Shown here in pieces: positions 15,359-24,414 of a stretch of 64,000 nucleotides of DNA. Positions within the stretch are counted from its first letter, which is position 1; every line of letters begins with the position of its first letter. The DNA comes from Aquimarina sp. MMG016 (lineage in GTDB: Bacteria; Bacteroidota; Bacteroidia; Flavobacteriales; Flavobacteriaceae): NCBI RefSeq assembly GCF_018100805.1, contig NZ_JAGJEA010000002.1, positions 372,001 through 436,000 of the forward strand, given 5' to 3'. A program made the translations under genes and the position numbers. The notes under the pieces were generated by a model. That model had not been told where the DNA came from. It made no database searches and worked only from the letters and a program-made list of their open reading frames with translations.

Positions 15359-16987
15359 TTAAACCTGAATTATACCAAGATTAAATGGTTTTTCGATAGG
15401 AGCGTGGTTGGCTGCTTCAATACCGGTGGATATCCATTTTCGGGTATCCAAAGGATCAATGATCCCATCGGTCCAGATTCTGGCTGCTGCATAATATGGT
15501 GATATCTGTTTATCGTACCTAGCTTTGATCTTATTAAACAAAGCTTTTTCATCTTCTTCAGAAATTGTTTCTCCTTTCTTTTTTAAGGATGCAGTTTCTA
15601 TCTGCAATAATACTTTAGCTGCTTGGGCTCCTCCCATCACGGCTAGTTCTGCACTTGGCCAAGCACAGATTAACCTGGGATCATAAGCCTTACCACACAT
15701 TGCATAGTTTCCGGCTCCGTAGGAGTTGCCGACTACCACTGTGAATTTTGGTACAACACTATTACTAACTGCATTCACCATCTTAGCACCATCTTTAATT
15801 ATTCCGCCATGTTCACTTTTACTACCGACCATAAAACCGGTTACATCTTGTAAAAACACTAATGGAATTTTCTTTTGGTTACAATTGGCAATAAAACGAG
15901 TAGCTTTATCTGCAGAATCAGAGTAAATCACCCCACCAAACTGCATTTCTCCCTTTTTGTTTTTTACAATTTTACGTTGGTTAGCAACAATCCCAACAGC
16001 CCAACCGTCAATTCTGGCATATCCGGTAATGATCGTTTGACCATAGCCGGCTTTATATTCTTCAAAGTCCGAGCCGTCAACTAATCGCTTGATAATCTCC
16101 ATCATATCGTACTGCTCATTTCTTGCCTTAGGAAGAATACCATAAATATCTTCAGGGTTTTCTTTTGGTTTAAGAGGTTGCACTCGGTTATATCCGGCTT
16201 TGTCAAAATCACCAATCTTGGACATAACATTCTTAATAGTATCTAAGGCGTCTTTATCGTCCTTAGCTTTATAATCCGTAACCCCTGAGATTTCACAATG
16301 TGTGGTGGCCCCACCTAGTGTTTCGTTATCAATGGTTTCGCCGATAGCAGCTTTTACCAGGTAGCTTCCTGCAAGGAAAATACTTCCTGTTTTATCTACA
16401 ATTAATGCTTCATCACTCATAATGGGTAGATAAGCTCCTCCCGCAACGCAACTCCCCATGACAGCTGAGATTTGAGTTATCCCCATGCTACTCATTACCG
16501 CATTGTTTCTGAATATTCTTCCAAAATGCTCTTTGTCTGGAAAAATTTCATCCTGCATAGGTAAATATACACCGGCACTATCTACGAGATAGATAATTGG
16601 CAACTTGTTTTCGATAGCTATTTCCTGTGCTCTTAAATTCTTTTTTCCGGTAATCGGAAACCAAGCTCCTGCTTTTACCGTAGCGTCATTAGCAACTACT
16701 ATACATTGCTTACCACTTACATGTCCAATTTTAATAACAACACCACCGCTGGGACAACCCCCATGCTCTTCGTACATGTCTTCTCCGGCAAAAGCACCTA
16801 TTTCGATGGCTTTAGCATCATCATCCAGTACATAATTAATTCGTTCTCTGGCGGTCATTTTGCCTTTGGCATGAAGTTTTTCTATACGTTTTTCGCCTCC
16901 TCCCAGTTTAACTATGCTAAGTCTTCTACGTAGCTCAGACACTAAGAGTTTATTGTGGTCTTCGTTCTTATTGAAGTTTAAATCCAT
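15359..16987 (-). CDS. Acyl-CoA carboxylase beta subunit (carboxyltransferase, methylcrotonyl/propionyl type)
   Basis: 542 residues from the ATG at 16987 (MDLNFNKNEDHNKL). A longer in-frame extension to 17086 is rejected: it would add a hydrophobic leader that this cytosolic family lacks, and it arises from an inverted copy of the next gene's start. Landmarks of the crotonase-like carboxyltransferase fold are clear: ARERINYVLD, HGGCPSGGVVIKIG, GSCVAGGAYLPIMSDEAL, FLQDVTGFMVG and VVGNSYGAGNYAMCGKAYDP. The protein transfers carboxyl from carboxybiotin to an acyl-CoA, probably 3-methylcrotonyl-CoA in leucine breakdown or propionyl-CoA. The biotin carboxylase partner is not in the window, so the substrate remains open. 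Confidence 0.9.
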   Translation of the reverse strand: MDLNFNKNEDHNKLLVSELRRRLSIVKLGGGEKRIEKLHAKGKMTARERINYVLDDDAKAIEIGAFAGEDMYEEHGGCPSGGVVIKIGHVSGKQCIVVANDATVKAGAWFPITGKKNLRAQEIAIENKLPIIYLVDSAGVYLPMQDEIFPDKEHFGRIFRNNAVMSSMGITQISAVMGSCVAGGAYLPIMSDEALIVDKTGSIFLAGSYLVKAAIGETIDNETLGGATTHCEISGVTDYKAKDDKDALDTIKNVMSKIGDFDKAGYNRVQPLKPKENPEDIYGILPKARNEQYDMMEIIKRLVDGSDFEEYKAGYGQTIITGYARIDGWAVGIVANQRKIVKNKKGEMQFGGVIYSDSADKATRFIANCNQKKIPLVFLQDVTGFMVGSKSEHGGIIKDGAKMVNAVSNSVVPKFTVVVGNSYGAGNYAMCGKAYDPRLICAWPSAELAVMGGAQAAKVLLQIETASLKKKGETISEEDEKALFNKIKARYDKQISPYYAAARIWTDGIIDPLDTRKWISTGIEAANHAPIEKPFNLGIIQV

Positions 16988-17074
16988 TGTGTGTATTGTT
17001 TGCACGAAAATACAAAAAAGAGTCAGTTTATAAATGTTTACTACAAGATGTACTAATACTAAAGTAATAATGAA

Positions 17075-17241
17075 AAAAAGTTTCATAGATGTTAACCTTT
17101 AAACTTGTAAATACACTGATTTATAACGGTTTACTAACATTTTATTATTACAATATTAACATGAGCCATCTAGTTTAGTGAGTACATTCTGAACAATTTT
17201 TATAAAACATTTAACTAATTCACTCATCTATGAAACTTTTT
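17075..17241. repeat. 17-bp perfect inverted repeat flanking the nuclease promoter region
   Basis: AAAAAGTTTCATAGATG at 17075-17091 is repeated in inverted orientation as CATCTATGAAACTTTTT at 17225-17241, which includes the start codon of the nuclease gene at 17230. The arms are 133 bases apart. Confidence 0.8.
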
Positions 17242-18648
17242 AATCTTAATTACATTTGGTCATTTCTTGTATTATCACTATTCATTATAAGTTGTAGCAC
17301 CGATGATAAATCTATTTATGAAGAAATAGAAACTATCCCATTAAAAATTGAAGGGGAACTCAAAGTAGCTACTTACTTTTATAATAATGAAGGACCACAC
17401 GAGCACAATTTTTCTGGAAAAAGCACTTCGGGTTTTACAGAGACTTATGAATCGGGTGTAAAAGGTAGTTATGCAGGGGCAGGCATTAATGTATCTTCTG
17501 GAAGCTGGTATCTCAATGATGCTCTAATTGGAACTTTATCAAATGATAGAAAATTTGGTTCTAAGTCCGTTCGTATTAGAAATAGCGGCTACGCCATTAT
17601 GTCTTTTGATATGGATAACGGAGCACAGACTATTAGAATCCGTCATGCTAAATATGGTAATGATGGTAATTCTACCTGGAGGTTAATTGCATCTTATGAT
17701 AATGGTTCTTCATGGTACTATGCGGGTTCAACCATTACTACAAATTCTACAACATTAAACACTGTTACTTTTAATGTAAATGAAACTAGTAGTGTACGAT
17801 ATGGTGTATATAAAACTTCTGGTGGCTCTAATAGAATCAATATTGATAATTTTGAGATTTCTACTAATACTACAGGCGGTGGAGGAAATGGTTCTCCATC
17901 ACAGGATAGTAATATTACCTTTGGGAACCCATCTAATGCTGGGTCAAGTGCCAATAATTATTATCTTTCTAAACCTGACTTTGTATTATCCTATAATAAC
18001 AGCAGAGGAACTGCCAATTGGGTAAGTTGGCATCTAAGTACAGCCTGGACAGGCAGTACTCCAAGATGTAATTGTTTTAAGCAAGATAGAGATTTACCTA
18101 GCAATTTCTTTAGAGCAACAACAAGTGATTATACTGGTTCAGGGTTTGACAGAGGACATCTTTGCCCATCGGCAGATAGAAACGGAAGCCAGGATTCTAA
18201 TGAGAATACATTCTACATGACTAATATTGCCCCGCAAGCACCAGATAATAATCGCAGGACTTGGGTTAATTTTGAAAACTACTTGAGGTCTTTGATTGTA
18301 GAAGGAAATGAAATACATATCGTTTCCGGAGTTTCAGGTAGCGGAGGAACGGGAAGTAACGGTTTTGCAAGTACAATTGATAATGGTAATATTACTGTAC
18401 CTGACTCTTTTTGGAAAGTAGCATTAGTTTTACCTAATGGTACGAACGATGTTAATCGTGTAACAACTGCTACTAGGCTAATTGCTATTAATGTTCCTAA
18501 TGATCAGGGAATAAGTAATGATTGGACTCAATTTAGAACTTCGGTAAATTCGATAGAAAGTTTAACAGGTTATGATCTTTTTGAAAACATACCAAATGCT
18601 ATAGAATCTGTTCTGGAATCAAGAGTAGATAACAGACCATCTAATTAA
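17230..18648 (+). CDS. Exported DNA/RNA non-specific endonuclease (NucA type), lipoprotein
   Basis: 472 residues. Lipobox LFIISC (Cys22) followed by STDD indicates lipidation. Residues about 50-215 form an all-beta accessory domain (SGKSTSGFTETYESGVKGSY, SMRIR-like strands) probably used for substrate or surface binding. After a glycine-rich linker (TTGGGGNGSPS) comes the beta-beta-alpha-metal nuclease domain, with the catalytic motif FDRGHLCPSADRNGSQDSNE and downstream FYMTNIAPQAPDNNRRTWVN (metal-binding Asn). It would degrade extracellular nucleic acid for nutrient supply or biofilm turnover. It is monocistronic with its own terminator. Confidence 0.88.
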   Translation: MKLFNLNYIWSFLVLSLFIISCSTDDKSIYEEIETIPLKIEGELKVATYFYNNEGPHEHNFSGKSTSGFTETYESGVKGSYAGAGINVSSGSWYLNDALIGTLSNDRKFGSKSVRIRNSGYAIMSFDMDNGAQTIRIRHAKYGNDGNSTWRLIASYDNGSSWYYAGSTITTNSTTLNTVTFNVNETSSVRYGVYKTSGGSNRINIDNFEISTNTTGGGGNGSPSQDSNITFGNPSNAGSSANNYYLSKPDFVLSYNNSRGTANWVSWHLSTAWTGSTPRCNCFKQDRDLPSNFFRATTSDYTGSGFDRGHLCPSADRNGSQDSNENTFYMTNIAPQAPDNNRRTWVNFENYLRSLIVEGNEIHIVSGVSGSGGTGSNGFASTIDNGNITVPDSFWKVALVLPNGTNDVNRVTTATRLIAINVPNDQGISNDWTQFRTSVNSIESLTGYDLFENIPNAIESVLESRVDNRPSN

Positions 18649-18672
18649 AAATATATTTTTGCGGATATTAAA

Positions 18673-18701
18673 AACGGGTATTTACAAGTTAAATATCCGT
18701 T
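18673..18701 (+). terminator. Terminator after the nuclease gene
   Basis: Twelve-base arms AACGGGTATTTA and TAAATATCCGTT (one G-U) followed by TTTTT, 24 bases past the stop codon. Confidence 0.85.
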
Positions 18702-18840
18702 TTTTAATTTATAGATATTTCCTAACTTGCTGTCTCGCAGTAAGTAATGCTGTAAAGCATTCCAAGAAGTCTTTAAAAGCCTAATTTTTGACGATAAAAT
18801 ACCGATATTTGCATTTCTTAATAGTACTAAATAATATTTT

Positions 18841-19023
18841 ATGGGAATGAATAAGAACACTGTTTTAGCCTGGGCTACATTTATAATGATTCTTGCTGGA
18901 TTAGGACTAATTGCTCTTGGAGCATTTAGATATAGAGATGTTTCCGGTTGGGGATTTGCAGCAGTTGGAGTTGGATTTTTAGCAAATGCTTGGGTGTTTA
19001 ATGCGCTAAAAGGAAGAGTTTAA
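18841..19023 (+). CDS. Small membrane protein, CAL67264 family
   Basis: 60 residues, two hydrophobic segments (WATFIMILAGLGLIALGAF and GFAAVGVGFLANAWVFNAL) separated by RYRDVSGW. The pattern is that of the small Bacteroidota CAL67264-family membrane proteins, whose function is unknown. It lies 43 bases upstream of ettA, a frequent arrangement in flavobacteria to my recollection. Probably co-transcribed with ettA. Confidence 0.75.
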   Translation: MGMNKNTVLAWATFIMILAGLGLIALGAFRYRDVSGWGFAAVGVGFLANAWVFNALKGRV

Positions 19024-19066
19024 TATTATACAATAAATATACTAACCATAAACAATTTAGGGGCTT

Positions 19067-20758
19067 ATGTCAGATGATAAAAAGGTAATCTTCTCCATGT
19101 CTGGGGTTACCAAAACTTATAAAAGTGCAAATACTCCTGTACTTAAAAATATATACTTGAGTTTTTTCTACGGAGCTAAAATCGGAATCCTTGGTCTTAA
19201 TGGTTCTGGTAAATCTACTTTACTTAAGATTATTGCAGGAGTGGATAAAGATTTTCAGGGAGATGTTGTGTTTTCTCAGGATTATTCTGTTGGATATTTA
19301 GAGCAAGAACCACAATTAGATCCGGATAAAACTGTAATAGAAGTTGTAAAGGAAGGAGTTGCAGAAACTGTTGCAGTTCTGGATGAATACAATAAGATCA
19401 ATGATATGTTTGGCTTAGAAGAAGTCTATAGTGATGCAGATAAAATGCAGAAACTTATGGATAGACAAGCTGTACTACAAGATCAGATTGATGCTAGTAA
19501 TGCTTGGGAGCTAGATACTAAGCTGGAGATCGCAATGGACGCTTTACGAACTCCTGATTCTGATAAAAAGATTAGTGTTCTTTCTGGAGGAGAAAGAAGA
19601 AGAGTTGCACTTTGTCGATTATTACTAAAGGAACCGGATGTTCTATTATTAGATGAACCAACCAACCACTTGGATGCTGAATCTGTACATTGGTTAGAGC
19701 ATCATTTAGCACAATATAAAGGAACTGTTATTGCCGTAACTCACGATAGGTACTTCTTAGATAATGTAGCAGGTTGGATACTAGAATTGGATAGAGGAGA
19801 AGGGATTCCGTGGAAAGGAAATTATTCTTCCTGGTTAGATCAAAAGTCCAAACGTTTAGCTCAGGAAAGTAAGTCTGCTTCTAAACGTCAGAAAACACTC
19901 GAAAGAGAATTAGAGTGGGTACGTCAAGGTGCAAAAGGAAGGCAAACAAAACAAAAAGCACGTTTAAAGAATTACGATAAGTTGATGAGTCAAGATCAAA
20001 AACAACTTGACGAAAAATTAGAAATCTATATCCCTAATGGTCCAAGATTAGGTACTAATGTATTAGAGGCATCAGGAATAAGTAAAGCTTACGGAGATAA
20101 GCTTTTATATGAAGATCTTAATTTTAAACTTCCTCAAGCTGGAATTGTAGGTATTATTGGACCTAATGGAGCTGGTAAAACGACTATTTTTAAGATGATA
20201 ATGGGAGAGGAGCAACCTGATAAAGGAACCTTTACTGTTGGAGAAACAGCTAAAATCGCATATGTAGATCAAGCACATTCCAATATTGATCCGGATAAAT
20301 CTATTTGGCAGAATTTTAGTGATGAGCAGGATTTAGTAATGATGGGAGGTAAGGAAGTAAATTCTAGAGCATATTTAAGTCGTTTTAATTTTGGAGGAAG
20401 TGAACAAAATAAAAAGGTATCTACCCTTTCTGGTGGAGAAAGAAATCGACTGCATCTAGCAATGACTCTAAAAGAAGAGGGTAACGTATTGCTTCTTGAT
20501 GAGCCTACTAATGATCTTGATGTTAATACATTGCGGGCATTAGAAGAAGGTTTGGAAAACTTTGCAGGGTGTGCTGTGGTGATTTCTCACGACCGTTGGT
20601 TCTTGGATAGAATATGTACCCATATTCTGGCTTTTGAAGGAGATTCTCAGGTATATTTCTTTGAAGGTAGTTTCTCTGATTATGAAGAAAATAAAAAGAA
20701 ACGTTTAGGTGGAGATCTAATGCCGAAACGAATTAAGTATAAAAAATTAGTACGATAG
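19067..20758 (+). CDS. ettA: Energy-dependent translational throttle protein EttA (ABC-F ATPase)
   Basis: 563 residues, the usual EttA length. Two ABC ATPase domains: Walker A GLNGSGKST (about residue 44) and GPNGAGKTT (about residue 363), signature motifs LSGGERRRVALCR and LSGGERNRLHLAM, and Walker B DVLLLDEPTNHLD and NVLLLDEPTNDLD. Between them sits the basic inter-domain linker (ERELEWVRQGAKGRQTKQKA) typical of ABC-F proteins. There are no membrane segments. EttA binds the ribosomal E site and gates the first elongation steps according to ATP/ADP ratio. Follows the CAL67264 gene. Confidence 0.95.
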   Translation: MSDDKKVIFSMSGVTKTYKSANTPVLKNIYLSFFYGAKIGILGLNGSGKSTLLKIIAGVDKDFQGDVVFSQDYSVGYLEQEPQLDPDKTVIEVVKEGVAETVAVLDEYNKINDMFGLEEVYSDADKMQKLMDRQAVLQDQIDASNAWELDTKLEIAMDALRTPDSDKKISVLSGGERRRVALCRLLLKEPDVLLLDEPTNHLDAESVHWLEHHLAQYKGTVIAVTHDRYFLDNVAGWILELDRGEGIPWKGNYSSWLDQKSKRLAQESKSASKRQKTLERELEWVRQGAKGRQTKQKARLKNYDKLMSQDQKQLDEKLEIYIPNGPRLGTNVLEASGISKAYGDKLLYEDLNFKLPQAGIVGIIGPNGAGKTTIFKMIMGEEQPDKGTFTVGETAKIAYVDQAHSNIDPDKSIWQNFSDEQDLVMMGGKEVNSRAYLSRFNFGGSEQNKKVSTLSGGERNRLHLAMTLKEEGNVLLLDEPTNDLDVNTLRALEEGLENFAGCAVVISHDRWFLDRICTHILAFEGDSQVYFFEGSFSDYEENKKKRLGGDLMPKRIKYKKLVR

Positions 20759-20837
20759 TTTATGAGTTGTGAAGGCGCTTCGCTTTGAGTAGTGAAAAAA
20801 ATCTAAGAAAACTATGAAGTGCGTCTACTCATAAACT
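20757..20837. repeat. Long imperfect hairpin downstream of ettA
   Basis: AGTTTATGAGT at the end of ettA is matched by ACTCATAAACT 58 bases on, and the intervening DNA includes GAAGGCGCTTCGC, itself a small hairpin. It has no T tract, so its role as a terminator is uncertain. Confidence 0.4.
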
Positions 20838-20868
20838 CACCGCTAACAAACTCAAATACTCCTAAAAA

Positions 20869-21561
20869 ATGCCACTAAGCAGAATTAAAGCGATTGCATT
20901 TGATGCAGATGATACTCTTTGGGTAAACGAAACATTGTTCAGAAAAGCAGAAGAAGAGCTATGTGAATTGTTGGAGGAGTATTTGCCTAAAGAAGAAGTA
21001 AATAAATTACTTTTTGAAGTAGAAATGAAAAACCTACCATTGTATGGTTATGGTATCAAGCCTTTTACGCTTTCTTTGATTGAGGCTGCAATCCAGATAT
21101 CTAATGGTAGTATGAAAATCGAATTGGTGGAAAAGCTCATAGATAAAGGTAAACAAATGCTTCAGGAGCCGGTAGAACTAATTGACGGTATAGATGAAAC
21201 ATTAAATCAATTATCTAAAAAATATCGTTTAGTAATGGCTACCAAAGGGGATTTACTGGATCAGGAAAGAAAATTGATTAAATCTGGCTTAGAAAAGTAT
21301 TTTCATCACATAGAAATTGTATCTGATAAAACAGAAAAACAATATCAAAAACTTGTAAGACATCTTGATGTTACTGAAAGTGAGTTTCTTATGGTGGGTA
21401 ACTCGCTTAAATCTGATATTCTACCTGTTTTGAATATTGGTGCTCACGCTTTTCATATTCCTTTTCATACTACCTGGGCTCATGAAATGGTGAATGAAGA
21501 GATAAAACATCCTAATTTTAGAAGTTTTACCAAAGCTACCCAACTCTTAGAAGTATTGTAA
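20869..21561 (+). CDS. HAD-superfamily hydrolase
   Basis: 230 residues. Motif I is FDADDTLW near the N-terminus with the nucleophilic Asp and the acid/base Asp two residues later; motif II VMATKGD, motif III around the Lys of SDKTEKQYQKL and motif IV VGNSLKSDI are all recognisable. A helical cap lies between motifs I and II. Members dephosphorylate small metabolites or sugar phosphates; the substrate is not predictable. Its stop codon overlaps the start of the next gene (shared bases TAATG), so the two are translationally coupled. Confidence 0.85.
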   Translation: MPLSRIKAIAFDADDTLWVNETLFRKAEEELCELLEEYLPKEEVNKLLFEVEMKNLPLYGYGIKPFTLSLIEAAIQISNGSMKIELVEKLIDKGKQMLQEPVELIDGIDETLNQLSKKYRLVMATKGDLLDQERKLIKSGLEKYFHHIEIVSDKTEKQYQKLVRHLDVTESEFLMVGNSLKSDILPVLNIGAHAFHIPFHTTWAHEMVNEEIKHPNFRSFTKATQLLEVL

Positions 21562-22190
21562 TGCGAACTAAACTGGATCTAACTACATGGAACAGAAAAG
21601 AGCACTTCGAGTTTTTTGGAGGTTTTGATGAACCTTTTTTTGGAATTACTACTACAGTGGATTTTACTTTAGGATACCAAAACATAAAGGATAATGGGTA
21701 TCCTTATTTTCTTTATTACCTACATAAATCAATCAAAGCTGCTAATAGTATTGAAGAATTCAGATATCGAATAGAAGATGATCAAGTGTATGTTTATGAT
21801 AAAATTCATGCATCACCAACTATTGGCAGAGAAGATCATACTTTTGGTTTTTCGTTTATGGAATATGAAGAAGATTTTGATCTATTTGTAGCGAAAGCTC
21901 AAAAAGAGATTGATGAAGTCAAAAATAGCACAGGGCTTAGACATACGGATAATGCTAAGCGTATTGATACAATTCATTATTCATCAATTCCCTGGTATAA
22001 CTTCAGTGGGTTGACTCACGCCAGACATTTTCAATTTAAAGATAGTATCCCAAAAATTTCTTTCGGGAAATATACCAAAGAGCAGGGAAAAATCAACTTG
22101 CCTATAGCAATTAATGTACATCACGGATTAATGGATGGTTATCATATTGGTAAATATCTTGAAGAATTTCAGTCATTATTGAATAGCTAG
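21561..22190 (+). CDS. Chloramphenicol acetyltransferase-like protein
   Basis: 209 residues, a typical length for type CAT. The catalytic motif VHHGLMDGYHIGKYLEEFQ near the C-terminus contains the general-base His (HHxxxDG), and the N-terminal TWNRKEHFEFF and central YSSIPWYNFSGLTHAR fit the family. CAT transfers acetyl from acetyl-CoA to chloramphenicol. Many chromosomal flavobacterial homologues have no proven resistance role, so the natural substrate is uncertain. Overlaps the HAD gene by the ATG/TAA junction. Confidence 0.82.
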   Translation: MRTKLDLTTWNRKEHFEFFGGFDEPFFGITTTVDFTLGYQNIKDNGYPYFLYYLHKSIKAANSIEEFRYRIEDDQVYVYDKIHASPTIGREDHTFGFSFMEYEEDFDLFVAKAQKEIDEVKNSTGLRHTDNAKRIDTIHYSSIPWYNFSGLTHARHFQFKDSIPKISFGKYTKEQGKINLPIAINVHHGLMDGYHIGKYLEEFQSLLNS

Positions 22191-22244
22191 TTTTGTAATT
22201 AGTTAAAAAATTGTATAATTCTTAGAAAAAAGATATTTTGCTGT

Positions 22245-23090
22245 ATGGAAACAATCATGAATTATTTTGAAACAATACCCTCTTCTCATCGTAGTTTAAT
22301 TTTAGTGGGAGGTATTGCTTTTTTTTGGTTAGTGGAGTATGCTGCTCCTTTGTTTAGATTTGATTACAAGAAATTTAAACACGCCTGGCCAAACATTTTT
22401 TTTACGTTAACCACTATTCTTATCAATTTCGTACTAGCTTTTATATTACTAAAAACCAGCGATTGGACGGTTGCTACTAAATTTGGTGTACTTCAATGGT
22501 TAGATTTGCCATTATGGGCAACTATATTATTAGGTGTAGCGTTATTGGATCTTATTGGAGCTTGGTTGGCGCATTATGTGGAGCATATGGTTAAACCACT
22601 ATGGATGTTTCATTTAATTCATCATACGGATAATCATGTAGATACTACTACTGCTAATCGTCATCATCCAGGTGAGAGTGTTATACGTTTTGTTTTTACA
22701 ACATTAGCTGTTTTTATTGTTGGTGCTCCTATCGGAATCATTATGTTATATCAGTCTTTATCAGTAGTACTGTCACAATTTAATCATGCTAATATTTCGT
22801 TACCAAAAAAATTAGATGATATTATTAGTTTAGTAATTGTATCTCCGGATATGCATAAGGTTCATCATCATTATGTATTACCATATACAGATACTAATTA
22901 TGGTAATATCTTCTCTATTTGGGATCGTATGTTTGGTACTTTTGCCAAAATCCGTAATGAAGATTTGATATATGGTGTAGATACGTATCCAGATGTAGAC
23001 TCTAATGCTAAGATTAGCAAGTTGCTTAAACTTCCTTTTGCTGGTTATCGAGCACCTGTAGGAGCTAAGTTTGATGCTAAAGACGAATAA
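22245..23090 (+). CDS. Sterol desaturase / fatty acid hydroxylase superfamily protein
   Basis: 281 residues with about four membrane segments in the first half. The histidine clusters are HYVEH, HLIHHTDNH, NRHH and HKVHHHYVLPYTDTNYGN, followed by the family's IWDRMFGTF. This is the di-iron hydroxylase architecture, distant from the copy at 3034. The next gene, a secreted cupin, begins six bases after its stop, so they probably form an operon. Substrate unknown; sterol-like or lipid hydroxylation at the membrane is the family expectation. Confidence 0.85.
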   Translation: METIMNYFETIPSSHRSLILVGGIAFFWLVEYAAPLFRFDYKKFKHAWPNIFFTLTTILINFVLAFILLKTSDWTVATKFGVLQWLDLPLWATILLGVALLDLIGAWLAHYVEHMVKPLWMFHLIHHTDNHVDTTTANRHHPGESVIRFVFTTLAVFIVGAPIGIIMLYQSLSVVLSQFNHANISLPKKLDDIISLVIVSPDMHKVHHHYVLPYTDTNYGNIFSIWDRMFGTFAKIRNEDLIYGVDTYPDVDSNAKISKLLKLPFAGYRAPVGAKFDAKDE

Positions 23091-23095
23091 AAGGA

Positions 23096-23449
23096 ATGAA
23101 GATATTTTTTGTATGCATTGTATCGTTTTTGTCACTCTGTAACATTCAGGCACAGGGCCTTCTTAAAGATGTTAATTCTATTCAACCAGATGAAGAATTC
23201 GATAATATTTTGGTTAAAAAAATCTATTCGGACAAGAATGCTTCGACTTTTGTGATTTGGATCAAAAAAGGAGTAAAACCACATAAACACCTTGAGCATA
23301 CTGAGCAAGTTCATATTCTTGAAGGAAAAGCAGAAATGATCTTAGGTGATCAAAAGTTACTTGTAAAAGCCGGAGATTGGATCACTATTCCAGAACAAAC
23401 TATTCATGCTGTAAAAGTAATAGAAGAGTTAAAAGTAATTTCTATCTAA
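23096..23449 (+). CDS. Exported cupin-domain protein
   Basis: 117 residues. Signal peptide MKIFFVCIVSFLSLCNIQAQ, then a single small beta-barrel with the cupin motif 1 GVKPHKHLEHTEQVHILEGK (two or three His and a Glu as metal ligands) and motif 2 AGDWITIPEQTIHAV. It would bind a metal in the periplasm. Starts six bases after the desaturase. Whether it is an enzyme or a binding protein cannot be said. Confidence 0.82.
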   Translation: MKIFFVCIVSFLSLCNIQAQGLLKDVNSIQPDEEFDNILVKKIYSDKNASTFVIWIKKGVKPHKHLEHTEQVHILEGKAEMILGDQKLLVKAGDWITIPEQTIHAVKVIEELKVISI

Positions 23450-23582
23450 ACTCCTGAATTCTTAGGAAATGACAGGGTTTTTATTGATTAATTCTTAACC
23501 AAAACCTCTAAACTTTTCATAAAATCTACTGAGTGTATTGATTTATAAAGTAAATTCAGTACATAATCAGTTAGGAAAAGTT

Positions 23583-24242
23583 ATGAATGTACCCTCAGAG
23601 TATACAATTTTAGCAATTGTATCACTGTTCATTACTACTGTTAGTGCTCAATACAAAGAAAATGATTGGAATGAGCGTGATAAATGGATGAATGTTGCTA
23701 AAATTTTCGAAATTACAAATATCAAAACAGGTGATGTAGTTGCAGATATAGGTTGTCATGAAGGCTATCTTTCAATCCATTTGGCAAATACGATTGGTGA
23801 ATCCGGTAAGGTTTATGCTGTTGATGTTCGACAGGATCGGTTAGATAGATTAGATGAACATGTAAAGCAAAGAAATCTGACTAATGTCGAAACCATTTTA
23901 GGAGATTATGATAATCCTAAATTACCTGAAGGAAAATTAGATGCCGTTATTGTCATGGATACCTATCATGAAATGAAAGACTATAGGGATATCCTAGAGC
24001 ACATCAAAAAATCTTTAAAACCAAATGGTAAAGTTGTAATTATTGAGAAGTTTAAAAAACATATGCTCAATAAATCTCGTGATGAACAAGTAGATGAGCA
24101 TACTATATCATCAGAGTATGTAACAGAAGAGTTAGAAAAAGCAGGCTTCTCTATATCAACCTATGTTCACGATTTCGGAAGATGGAAAAATGAAGCTGAT
24201 AAAAGAATTTGGATTGTAGTAGGAGATGTTAATAAAATATAA
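23583..24242 (+). CDS. Class I SAM-dependent methyltransferase with apparent signal peptide
   Basis: I choose the ATG at 23583 because it begins a classic signal sequence (MNVPSEYTILAIVSLFITTV then SAQ); an in-frame ATG at 23538 adds 15 polar residues in front. The Rossmann-like domain has motif I VVADIGCHEGYLS, an acidic residue after strand 2 (AVDVRQDRL), and motif IV LDAVIVMDTYHEM. The family is normally cytosolic, so an exported form is unusual but is repeatedly seen in Bacteroidota. Acceptor unknown. A strong terminator overlaps its stop codon. Confidence 0.75.
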   Translation: MNVPSEYTILAIVSLFITTVSAQYKENDWNERDKWMNVAKIFEITNIKTGDVVADIGCHEGYLSIHLANTIGESGKVYAVDVRQDRLDRLDEHVKQRNLTNVETILGDYDNPKLPEGKLDAVIVMDTYHEMKDYRDILEHIKKSLKPNGKVVIIEKFKKHMLNKSRDEQVDEHTISSEYVTEELEKAGFSISTYVHDFGRWKNEADKRIWIVVGDVNKI

Positions 24243-24270
24243 AGGCTGAATTCAATATAAATTCAGCCTT
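24242..24270. terminator. Bidirectional terminator
   Basis: Eleven-base perfect arms AAGGCTGAATT and AATTCAGCCTT, with T run on the plus side (CTCTCTTTTT) and A/T run on the other. It serves the methyltransferase and the minus-strand small ORF at 24280-24414. Confidence 0.85.
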
Positions 24271-24279
24271 CTCTCTTTT

Positions 24280-24414
24280 TTAATATGCATAACGTTTACG
24301 CTCTACATATAATATGTCTTTTCGATCATATAAATTAACAGTTCGATCAAGAAGCGAGTTTTGCTTATGTAAAGTATTCCTTAATCTATTTTTGATATTT
24401 TTTAGCGTTCTCAT
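24280..24414 (-). CDS. Possible 44-residue basic small protein
   Basis: An ATG at 24414 opens 44 codons ending at TAA 24280: it begins MRTLKNIKNRLRNTLHKQNS and ends YVERKRYAY. It is highly basic with no membrane segment. The stop is directly followed on the minus strand by a strong terminator, which supports a transcript in this direction. Its first eight bases (ATGAGAAC) and the upstream 100 bases are repeated three times upstream in 152-bp units, each starting a different short ORF. No family recognised. Confidence 0.4.
   Translation of the reverse strand: MRTLKNIKNRLRNTLHKQNSLLDRTVNLYDRKDILYVERKRYAY

Noticed and set aside
15215..15502. Plus-strand ORF opposite the carboxylase end
   Set aside because: It is the antisense reading of a conserved gene and a terminator, with no start context or homology.
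16988..17086. N-terminal hydrophobic extension of the acyl-CoA carboxylase
   Set aside because: It is produced by the inverted copy of the nuclease gene start, and the family is cytosolic with a start matching 16987.
21561..22190. Acquired antibiotic-resistance gene
   Set aside because: The CAT-like gene is coupled to a HAD gene, has local codon use and no mobile element nearby; a chromosomal housekeeping homologue is more likely.
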